64,000 nucleotides of DNA, taken from Acidobacteriota bacterium (GTDB taxonomy: Bacteria; Acidobacteriota; Vicinamibacteria; Marinacidobacterales; SMYC01). The DNA lies in contig SMYC01000180.1 in assembly GCA_004356105.1 (NCBI GenBank), forward strand, positions 1-64,000, given 5' to 3'. Within the stretch, counting starts at the first letter, position 1, and every line of letters begins with the position of its first letter. The notes under the pieces were generated by a model that searched no databases, had not been told where the DNA came from, and worked only from the letters and a program-made list of their open reading frames with translations. The position numbers and the translations under genes are program-made. Of the stretch, positions 1 through 6,995 are shown piece after piece.

Positions 1-87
1 CCATCGCGTTCCGCCCCCCGCTGGCAAAAGCATTCCCCGTCCCAAGAAAAATAACGCGCATGCATGAACCTCGAAGCGCCCGGATTC

Positions 88-298
88 CGTTCACGTTTTT
101 GGAGCAAGATGATCAATATTGAGAAAAGCGTAACGCAAAGGCGCCAAGACGCAAAGACGCAAAGAAGAGAAAGAAAAGACCGCTTGAGCGCCTTGCGAGA
201 CTTTCTTCTCTTCCCATTCTTTCTTGTCCCCAGCTCTCCTCCTATCCCCACCTCCCCTTGCTTTTTGAAGCTGTTAAAGGCCATGGGGATGTGGGGAT
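88..298. repeat. Composite palindromic repeat (CGCAAAG family joined to a TATCCCC-family half)
   Basis: The left part holds a flank GTTCACGTTTTTGGAGCA, then ATCAATATTGAGAAAAGCG followed by iterated GCAAAGACGC-type units (113-165). The same block recurs at 18911 and 36991. The right part (about 236-298) holds CTATCCCCACCTCCCC facing GGGATGTGGGGATAA, the motif of the inverted repeat at 42661-42760. A 78-codon open frame across this stretch is only repeat sequence and is not called as a gene. Bases 1-87 show nothing recognisable. Confidence 0.75.
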
Positions 299-328
299 AA
301 AGATGCCGACTGGCGGCGGTGTTAGCAG

Positions 329-1144
329 TTACAGGACTTCGTTGAGGCTTCCGGTTCGGTAGCCTTCGAGGTCGATCGTCACGAATTTGAAGCCGAGGGC
401 TCGGAACGCTGTCGTGAGGTCGCGCCTCATGCTTTCGGTGAGAGCGCGGGGGAGCTCCTCCGGGGAGAACTCGAGACGGACGAGAGCGTCGTGATGGCGC
501 ACGCGCATGTGGCGGAAGCCGAGACCTCTAAGCAGCGACTCGCCTTTTTCAACCGTGGAGAGATTCTCGATCGTGATGGGCGTCTGATACGGGATACGAG
601 AGGATAGGCAAGCGGAAGCAGGCTCGTCGGCGGTGGGAAGATCGAGCTCCCGCGACAAAAGGCGTATCTCTTCTTTCGTGAGCGCGGCTTCCTCGAGTGG
701 GCTGCGAACGCCTGCAAGCTTTGCGGCTTGACGTCCGGGACGGTAATCGCCGAGGTCGTCGGCATTGGCGCCGTCGACGATGACCGAGATGCTCTTTTCC
801 TTCGCGAGCCGCTCGAGACGTGAATAGAGCTCGGATTTGCAGTGGAAGCAGCGGTCGGGGTTGTTCGCAAGGTAAGCGGCGTTCGTGATCTCCTCGGTCT
901 TGACGAACTCGTGGCGCAGGCCGAACCTTTTGACAACGTCGAGAGCCATTTGGCGCTGATAGTCGGGATAGCTCGGGCTTTCGCCCGTCACCGCGAGCGC
1001 GCGATCCCCGAGCGTTCGTTGCGCTTCGACCGCAAGGTAGGAGCTGTCGACTCCGCCGCTGAAGGCTACGATGACGGAGCGCATCTCACCGAGGATGACC
1101 TTCAGGCTGTCGCGCTTGACGTGAGCTTCTATCTCGTAAGTCAT
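329..1144 (-). CDS. larE: ATP-dependent sacrificial sulfur transferase LarE
   Basis: LarE-family enzyme of 271 residues, a PP-loop ATPase that adenylates the nickel-pincer cofactor precursor and inserts sulfur during maturation of lactate racemase-type enzymes. The PP-loop SGGVDSS lies near residue 27. A CFHCK motif and a later SACLSSR cysteine give three cysteines, the arrangement known from [4Fe-4S]-type LarE proteins rather than the single sacrificial cysteine type. The open frame extends 54 codons further upstream, but that extension translates the palindromic repeat at 1202-1304, so the start MTYEIEAHV at 1144 is preferred. It is last on the minus strand after the LysW-like gene. LarB and LarC are not in the window, so the partner steps must be encoded elsewhere. 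Confidence 0.85.
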   Translation of the reverse strand: MTYEIEAHVKRDSLKVILGEMRSVIVAFSGGVDSSYLAVEAQRTLGDRALAVTGESPSYPDYQRQMALDVVKRFGLRHEFVKTEEITNAAYLANNPDRCFHCKSELYSRLERLAKEKSISVIVDGANADDLGDYRPGRQAAKLAGVRSPLEEAALTKEEIRLLSRELDLPTADEPASACLSSRIPYQTPITIENLSTVEKGESLLRGLGFRHMRVRHHDALVRLEFSPEELPRALTESMRRDLTTAFRALGFKFVTIDLEGYRTGSLNEVL

Positions 1145-1201
1145 ATTGGCCTCTAACCATTGAGAATCGTGGATTTTGTTCACGTTTTGGAGCCAGAAAA
1201 T

Positions 1202-1304
1202 CTCACCGCAGAGGCGCAGAGCACGCGGAGAAGAACAGGTGTCCCTGGCTTCGGTGTCATCAGAATCCCGGTTCTCCTCTGCGTCCTCTGCGCCTCTGCG
1301 GTTC
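1202..1304. repeat. Palindromic intergenic repeat (GCAGAGGCGCAGAG family)
   Basis: Left arm CACCGCAGAGGCGCAGAG and right arm CTCTGCGCCTCTGCGGTT are inverted copies around a short non-conserved centre. The left flank TTCACGTTTTGGAGCCAGA is shared with the element at 88, and the right flank continues CTTTCAGGTTTACC, matching TAAACCTGAAAG near 42621. The element sits directly upstream of larE and creates its spurious N-terminal extension. Confidence 0.8.
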
Positions 1305-1335
1305 AAAGGCTTTCAGGTTTACCCGGCTAGGTAGC

Positions 1336-1518
1336 CTAGCTGTCACGCCACTCGTGGACTTCCTCGTCAGCGATGTCGAGCTCGATGGGGGATATACGTA
1401 ACACCGTTAGCGTAACGCCGCATTCGGGGCAGCCGATGCGTTCTCCGCGATCGACATCGAGCTCGTCGAGCTCGATCTCGAAATCGCACGCGGGACAGAA
1501 AGGGTAAGCGGCAGCCAT
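1336..1518 (-). CDS. LysW-like small acidic zinc-ribbon protein
   Basis: A 60-residue protein with an N-terminal zinc ribbon (FCPACD near residue 8 and GCPECG near residue 30), an acidic stretch ELDELDV between the knuckles, and an acidic tail IADEEVHEW. This is the layout of LysW, the amino-group carrier for lysine/arginine synthesis, whose C-terminal Glu side chain receives the substrate. Here the tail ends RDS rather than Glu, so a carrier role by the known chemistry is doubtful. No LysX, LysZ or LysY lies nearby. It sits 40 bp downstream of the acylase gene on the same strand. It could equally be an uncharacterised zinc-ribbon protein of the same fold. Confidence 0.6.
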   Translation of the reverse strand: MAAAYPFCPACDFEIELDELDVDRGERIGCPECGVTLTVLRISPIELDIADEEVHEWRDS

Positions 1519-1558
1519 CGTCGAAGCGAGGATTATAGCGCTCAGCTCGAGCGCTGCG

Positions 1559-4051
1559 CTATGGCTGAAGGTTGAGCGTGCTCGCCGTGGCGCCCCCGAG
1601 AAGCGAGCCGCTATCCCCGGAGAGCCAGCCGCTGTTCTGGTCGAAGTAGTGGGGGCTCAGCGGATGGCCGGAGGCGCCGGTCGGAACGATCGAGCGCGAC
1701 CGTGTCAAATCAGAGAGGTCCGCCAAGAAGCGAAACGACGTGCCGGCCGGCGCGTCGTAGGGCGAGCGCAACGAGACCACCGCATTTGCGATGGTATAGG
1801 TCGAGCCTCCGAAGGGCAGGGGCCCGCGGTTGAAGAGCCAGCTGAGCGGCTCCTCGCGACCCAAGGGGTGGAGGAACATCGTGCCGTGCAACGTGGCCCA
1901 ATCCCAGCCATCCATGTCCTCGCCTAGTCGTGCGGTCAAGGCGGTGGTGGCGCCATCGAGACTACGCTCGAAGATGCGTGCACGCGTCTCTGCGTCGGGC
2001 GTGTTCTTGTCGTCCCAAAAGGGCGACGCTTCGTCGTCGATGATGGCGTGTAGACCGCCCGCATGCCCGGCTTCGAGAAATTCAAGCAACCTTTCGAACA
2101 ACGCGTCGCCGAGCTCGTCTCGAAACGTATTCTCGATGAGGCTGCGATAGAGCGCGTAGTAAATGGCGGGCGCGGGGCCGCGGTCCATCTGGCCGTTCCA
2201 AATTCTCAAGTAATCGAGCGCTTTTTGCTGAGCTTCTCCCGAAGGCGACAGCGCCACGGCGATGCGCAGCACCGGCTCCGTCGACGGATCGTAGCGATCT
2301 TGCTGAATGCGGGCGAAGTCATCGAGGCTCATCGAACGGCTCGTTTGCAGCAAGTCCGTAATGCGACGCGCGCGGTAGTCGGCCAGCGTATCGGGACCCA
2401 GGGGATAGGGTGTATCCTCTGGCAACATCTGTTGGTTGGCGCTGACGATGAAGCCCTCTTCCGGGTTGAAAATCATCGGCTTCAGCTCGTGAGGCACGTT
2501 GCCTTGCCAATCGAATGCCTCCACGCTGCCATCGACGGGGACGACGCCATCGAAGCCGACGCGCACGGGCACGTCGCCGGCGGGAAAAAAACCGATATTG
2601 CCCTCCACATCCGCATAGATGAACGAAAGAGCGGGGGAGGACCAAGAGCGAAGCCCTTCGGTGAACTCCTCCCACGACCCGGCGAGATTGATCTTGAGCA
2701 TCGCCGTCACGTGATCCCCGTTCCAGAGGCCGTCCCATCGCTCTGCGAGCAGTCGTCCATCCTCCGTTTCGCCGATGATGACGCCGTGATGGGTCACGCG
2801 AACTTCAACGTTTTCGGCCGGACCGTCTTTGACGGGGATGCTCTCAGGGAGAACGTCTATATCGAGCCATGTCTCACCGGAGGCATATTGCGCCGGGTTC
2901 AGTGGGTTTACTGTCTCCAGATAGATGTCTTGCACATCCGCGATGAGCGCCGTCACGCCCCAGGCGATACGTTGATTTTGGCCGAACAAAACGAACGGCA
3001 GGCCGGGGATGCTTGCACCGGCAACCTCCAAGTCGTCACCCGAGAGATGGATCTCGTAGAACACGGACGGCATGGACAGGCTCAAATGAGGGTCGGCCGC
3101 GAGCAAAGGTCGCCCAGATGCGGATCGCTCGCTTGCCACGACCCAGGAATTGCTGGCTCCAAAGCGAACGGTCTCTGGAAGAGGCGGAAGTGCTTTGAGT
3201 CGAAAACCTTTCCGCGCTTCCTGGCTCGCTTCGTCTTCGAGAGGTGGCGGCGCCGCGAGCCCGGTGAGCCTGTAGGCGTCTTCCACGCCAACCACGTCAA
3301 CGAGCTCTCCGCGCAAGAGCTCCGCGCGTGCATTGAAAGACAGGTTGAACGCCAGCCATTTGGAGATCGCGAGGCTGTCGACCGCACTCCACGGCTCCGG
3401 GATGTGATCCAGAATCTGAAACTCGGGAGGGAGTTTGTCGAGATGCGCACTCCGATAGGCGTTGACGCCAGCGGCATAGGCCTCGAGGATTTCGCGGCCT
3501 TCGGGCGCCATCCGGTCGAGCTCTTGTCCTGCTGCCGCCCCTAGTCCAATGGTTCTCACCATACGGTCGTGGTCCAGGGCTTCGGCGCCAAAGAGCTCTG
3601 CCAACCGGCCCGTCCCCATCCGCCGCGCGAGCTCCATTTGGAAATAGCGATCTTGCGCATGGACGAATCCGGTGGCGCGCGCGAGATCGCGGACGTCGCC
3701 TCCACGAATATGCGGCACGCCCCGTTCGTTGCGCCGGACCTCGACCGAAGCCGTCAGCCCTTGAAGTGTCGCGACCCCCTCGGTTTGTGGGAGCGACTGC
3801 TGGCCGCGATAAAAAAAATAACCCGCAACACTCCCCACGAGAAACACGACGAGGAGAACGAGAAGGAAGAGTAATTTTAAGAGTGAGCGCGAGGCGCCGT
3901 CTCCGCTTCGTGTCCGTCGGCTAGGCGCCATCTTGCGCGGTCCGGCGCGTGACGGCGCCGCCCGATCTTCCCCTCGGGGCTTCGGTCCTTTTTTGGAAGG
4001 GGGTGGCGTTGACTTCTTGGTGCCCGGACGACGCGGAAGCTTCTTACTCAT
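1559..4051 (-). CDS. Penicillin acylase family protein (Ntn hydrolase), membrane-anchored
   Basis: An 830-residue member of the penicillin/cephalosporin/aculeacin acylase family, self-processing amidases with an N-terminal Ser nucleophile. Residues 1-57 are very rich in Lys, Arg and Pro. A single hydrophobic segment (LLKLLFLLVLLVVFLVGSV) follows, so the enzyme should be tethered by its N terminus and face the periplasm. The alpha-subunit motif GFVHAQDRYFQMELARRMG is near residue 125. The predicted autocleavage site with Ser in GASNSW lies near residue 293, followed by the family motif AADPHLSLSMPS. The start overlaps the end of moaC by 8 bp, indicating co-transcription. The substrate cannot be told from sequence; family members cleave acyl-homoserine lactones, beta-lactams or acylated peptides. 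Confidence 0.85.
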   Translation of the reverse strand: MSKKLPRRPGTKKSTPPPSKKGPKPRGEDRAAPSRAGPRKMAPSRRTRSGDGASRSLLKLLFLLVLLVVFLVGSVAGYFFYRGQQSLPQTEGVATLQGLTASVEVRRNERGVPHIRGGDVRDLARATGFVHAQDRYFQMELARRMGTGRLAELFGAEALDHDRMVRTIGLGAAAGQELDRMAPEGREILEAYAAGVNAYRSAHLDKLPPEFQILDHIPEPWSAVDSLAISKWLAFNLSFNARAELLRGELVDVVGVEDAYRLTGLAAPPPLEDEASQEARKGFRLKALPPLPETVRFGASNSWVVASERSASGRPLLAADPHLSLSMPSVFYEIHLSGDDLEVAGASIPGLPFVLFGQNQRIAWGVTALIADVQDIYLETVNPLNPAQYASGETWLDIDVLPESIPVKDGPAENVEVRVTHHGVIIGETEDGRLLAERWDGLWNGDHVTAMLKINLAGSWEEFTEGLRSWSSPALSFIYADVEGNIGFFPAGDVPVRVGFDGVVPVDGSVEAFDWQGNVPHELKPMIFNPEEGFIVSANQQMLPEDTPYPLGPDTLADYRARRITDLLQTSRSMSLDDFARIQQDRYDPSTEPVLRIAVALSPSGEAQQKALDYLRIWNGQMDRGPAPAIYYALYRSLIENTFRDELGDALFERLLEFLEAGHAGGLHAIIDDEASPFWDDKNTPDAETRARIFERSLDGATTALTARLGEDMDGWDWATLHGTMFLHPLGREEPLSWLFNRGPLPFGGSTYTIANAVVSLRSPYDAPAGTSFRFLADLSDLTRSRSIVPTGASGHPLSPHYFDQNSGWLSGDSGSLLGGATASTLNLQP

Positions 4052-4550
4052 TGCGAGATGGGGACGCGTCCCGCTCGTAGAGGCCGCTCTTGCCTCCGAG
4101 CTTGCGCATGAGCCGTATGTTCTCGATAACCATCGTCTTGTCGGCCGCTTTCACCATGTCATAAATCGTGAGGGCCGCGACAGAGACGGCGGTGAGGGCT
4201 TCCATCTCGACGCCGGTGCGTCCGTGGGAGCGCACGGTGGCCTCGATCGCGAGCCCACTCGAGTGGTCACGAATGTCGACATCGACGTAATCGATGGCCA
4301 GGGGATGGCAGAGAGGGATGAGATCCGACGTGCGTTTCGCCGCGAGGATCCCGGCGAGCCTTGCTGTCTCGATGACGTTGCCTTTCTTGGTCTTACCCTT
4401 GCGCACGAGCTCGAGAGCCTCCGGAGCGATCCGAATGTCGCCGGCCGCGACGGCTTCACGATCGGTGTCCTGTTTGGCGCGCACGTCGACCATGCGCGCG
4501 GCGCCGCCTGCGCCCAGGTGACTCAGCTCGGGTTGCGTCCGGCCTGCCAT
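4044..4550 (-). CDS. moaC: Cyclic pyranopterin monophosphate synthase MoaC
   Basis: MoaC, 168 residues, converts the MoaA product to cyclic pyranopterin monophosphate in molybdenum cofactor synthesis. The family blocks are intact: KGNVIETARLAGILAAKRT, LIPLCHPL, and GVEMEALTAVSVAALTIYDM followed by KAADKTMVI, which carries active-site residues. The length is typical. It overlaps moeA upstream by 28 bp and the acylase downstream by 8 bp, so the three genes are translationally coupled. MoaA, MoaD and MoaE are not in the window. Confidence 0.95.
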   Translation of the reverse strand: MAGRTQPELSHLGAGGAARMVDVRAKQDTDREAVAAGDIRIAPEALELVRKGKTKKGNVIETARLAGILAAKRTSDLIPLCHPLAIDYVDVDIRDHSSGLAIEATVRSHGRTGVEMEALTAVSVAALTIYDMVKAADKTMVIENIRLMRKLGGKSGLYERDASPSRNE

Positions 4551-5767
4551 AAGTCCTCTTTGATTAGAAAACTATCGAGGGGGTAGAAGCGGACGTCGTC
4601 GCCTGCTTCCAGTTTGTCGATCTCCTCCGGCACGATCAGAAGCGCGTTGCTCTTCGAGAACGCCACAATGTCGCCCGAGCCTCGGGTGGCGATCGGGAAG
4701 GCGTGGAGCTCGCCGCTCTCCCCTGTACGGACCCAGCCCGGAACAAACGCGCGCCGAACGCCACGGTTTCGGAGTTTTTTCTCGAGCGTAGCGGAAAGAA
4801 GCGCGCGCGTCGGATCCTCGGCGCCTTCTAGGCGCGCTAGCGCGGTTCGCACGAAAAGCTCGAAGGTGACCATCGTCGAAACGGGATTTCCGGGAAGTCC
4901 AAATACCAGCGTACCATCTCCGAGCCCGAACACGAGTGGTTTGCCGGGCTTCAACTGAACGGCGTCGAACAAGAAGCGAACGCCGAAAGTCTCGAGCACT
5001 TTTTCGACGAGATCGAAACGACCCATGGAAACGCCGCCCGACAGAAGCAGGATGTCGAAGTCGAGCCCCTCGCGGATCAGTGTTTCGAGTGACGCTTCAT
5101 CGTCGCGCGCGACGCCGAGAAAGCTTGTCTCGGCTCCCGCAGACCGACATTGTGCGACGAGAGAAAAGCCGTTGCTGTTGCGGATTTGGCCAGGCCCCGG
5201 CGTCTCGGACGGAGCCACGAGCTCATCCCCCGTGGCGATCACGGCGACCTTGGGGCGCGGGCCCACTTCGAGACGTGTCTTGCCAACGGTGGCGGCCACG
5301 GCGACCGCAGGTGGGTCGAGCCGGGTGCCACGCCGGAGGACGATATCGCCCTTTCGGACTTCACTGCCTTTGGGCGCCACGTTTTGATGTGCTTTGACCG
5401 GGGTGAGGATCTCCACATCTGCGTCGACCCATTTGGAGTTTTCCACCATCTGGACGGCGTCCGCGCCTTCGGGTACGGGCGCGCCCGTCATGATCTGCGC
5501 AGCCTCCCGGACGCCAACGCGAAAGTCGGGAAGTGTCCCCGCCGGAACTTCGCCGACCACCGTTAGGCGCGCGGGAACACTGGCCACATCTTCGGCGCGC
5601 AGCGCGAAACCATCGACCGCGGATCTCGCAAAGGGCGGCATGTCCATATCGGAAGCAACGTCCTCTCGGAGAAGCCGGCCACAGGCGTCGTCGAAATCAA
5701 TCGTCTCCGTCGGCAGAGGGTCGATATTGTCGAGCACGAGCGCGAGGGCTTCATCGACGGGAATCAT
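4523..5767 (-). CDS. moeA: Molybdopterin molybdenumtransferase MoeA
   Basis: MoeA, 414 residues, inserts molybdate into adenylated molybdopterin. Visible signatures are the N-terminal block PPFARSAVDGFALRA, the MPT-binding-domain motif LLSGGVSMGRFDLVEK, and GLPGNPVSTMVTFELFVRP-like sequence in the C-terminal part. The length matches the family. It overlaps lpxD upstream by 17 bp and moaC downstream by 28 bp. Together with MoaC this gives two steps of Moco synthesis in one operon with an outer-membrane lipid gene. Confidence 0.95.
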   Translation of the reverse strand: MIPVDEALALVLDNIDPLPTETIDFDDACGRLLREDVASDMDMPPFARSAVDGFALRAEDVASVPARLTVVGEVPAGTLPDFRVGVREAAQIMTGAPVPEGADAVQMVENSKWVDADVEILTPVKAHQNVAPKGSEVRKGDIVLRRGTRLDPPAVAVAATVGKTRLEVGPRPKVAVIATGDELVAPSETPGPGQIRNSNGFSLVAQCRSAGAETSFLGVARDDEASLETLIREGLDFDILLLSGGVSMGRFDLVEKVLETFGVRFLFDAVQLKPGKPLVFGLGDGTLVFGLPGNPVSTMVTFELFVRTALARLEGAEDPTRALLSATLEKKLRNRGVRRAFVPGWVRTGESGELHAFPIATRGSGDIVAFSKSNALLIVPEEIDKLEAGDDVRFYPLDSFLIKEDLWQAGRNPS

Positions 5768-6803
5768 TTTTCACTCCTTTGTTCTCGGCTTCGAGAGTGA
5801 GGGCGCGTATTTGCTCTTCGAGAGCGCGAACTCTCTTTCGAAGCTTCGACAACCCCCGTAGCTCTGCCGTCGATCGCATCACCTCTGTGTGAGGACGTGC
5901 CGGATAGCCGGACACCATGGCAGACGCGGGAACGTTGCCGATGATGCCGGACTGCGCGGTGAGCACGGCATCGTCGCCAATTTTGAGGTGGTCCACCATC
6001 CCGACTTGGCCGCCCATCAAAACGCGCTTGCCGATGACGGTGCTGCCCGAGACACCGGACTGCGCGGCCATCGCTGTGCCCTCACCGATTTGGACGTTGT
6101 GCGCGATGTGGACGAGGTTATCGATCTTGACACCGTGGCCTACCACTGTATCGCCCAACGTGCCGCGATCGATGGTCGCGTTGGCGCCGATCTCGACATC
6201 GTCCTCGATGGTGACGGAGCCTACATGTCGCACTTTGATGAACCTGGCCTCGCGCCTAGCGAAGCCGAAGCCATCCGCACCGATAACGGCGCCGGGATGC
6301 ACGATGACGCGCGCGCCCAGCGAGACACGCTCGCGGATGACAACGTTCGGCCACAGCGTGCACGCTTCACCGATGGTGGCCGAGCGCCCGAGAAAGACGC
6401 CTTGGTACAGAACACTGCCGGCGCCGATGCGCGCGTTCTCGCTGACGCACGCGAAGGGGAATATCGTGACGTCGGACCCGACTCGAGCAGAACTGTCCAC
6501 GTGCGCCAAAGGGTGAACGCCTGGCGCCACCGTGTCTTCAGGGAAGAACAGGTCCACGAGCCCGACAAAAGCGAGAAACGGATCCGGGTGCACGATTTGC
6601 GGGACCGCCAGCTCTTCGATGGGCTCTTTGGTGATGAGCCCACCCGCCTTCGTCGTGTTCAGAGCCGCGCGATAACGGATGTCAGAGTAGAAAGAGAGAT
6701 CGTTCGGACCCGCTTCGGAGAGAGACGCTAAGCCTGTCAGCTTGCGGCTGGAATCGACCACCACGCGTCCCCCGAGTCTTTCGGCGAGCGTGGCAAAATC
6801 CAT
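5751..6803 (-). CDS. lpxD: UDP-3-O-acylglucosamine N-acyltransferase LpxD
   Basis: LpxD transfers the second 3-hydroxyacyl chain to the lipid A precursor. The N-terminal uridine-binding domain (about 1-100) precedes a left-handed beta-helix built of hexapeptide repeats (VIGADGFGFA, IGANATIDRGTLGDTVVG, IDNLVHIAHNVQIGEGTAMAAQ). It contains the catalytic-type His in VHIAHNV. A C-terminal coiled helix LSKLRKRVRALEEQIRAL is present. MDFATLAERLGG at 6803 matches the usual N terminus. A TTG at 6845 would add 14 residues and has a GAGGA about 10 bases upstream, so the start is not certain. The gene shows that the organism makes lipid A. It heads the moeA-moaC run and is divergent from the kinase gene across about 150-190 bp. 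Confidence 0.92.
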   Translation of the reverse strand: MDFATLAERLGGRVVVDSSRKLTGLASLSEAGPNDLSFYSDIRYRAALNTTKAGGLITKEPIEELAVPQIVHPDPFLAFVGLVDLFFPEDTVAPGVHPLAHVDSSARVGSDVTIFPFACVSENARIGAGSVLYQGVFLGRSATIGEACTLWPNVVIRERVSLGARVIVHPGAVIGADGFGFARREARFIKVRHVGSVTIEDDVEIGANATIDRGTLGDTVVGHGVKIDNLVHIAHNVQIGEGTAMAAQSGVSGSTVIGKRVLMGGQVGMVDHLKIGDDAVLTAQSGIIGNVPASAMVSGYPARPHTEVMRSTAELRGLSKLRKRVRALEEQIRALTLEAENKGVKNDSRR

Positions 6804-6995
6804 TTCAATGTTAGTGTCTGTGCTGGAACCGTGTTTTAAGCTCAATGGAGGAGAATCCTCAGGCGACTAGGCGTCCCGATAGGATACGGTAGAAGGGGGT
6901 TCCTTTCCAAGCTGCCCCTCCCGTTTGCAGGCAGGTGATTGTCTTCGAACGGTTTGCTAAACTAGTGTGGGGAAGCCGTCTGCGGATTATCAGCT

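Noticed and set aside
113-165. Possible CRISPR or tandem array from iterated GCAAAGACGC units
   Set aside because: Units are contiguous with no unique spacers, and the block is one arm of a dispersed palindrome; no cas genes are present.
2063-3544. 493-codon plus-strand frame opposite the acylase gene
   Set aside because: Exactly antisense to a well-supported enzyme; the translation is low-complexity Arg/His/Glu-rich with no domain, as expected of a shadow frame in high-GC DNA.
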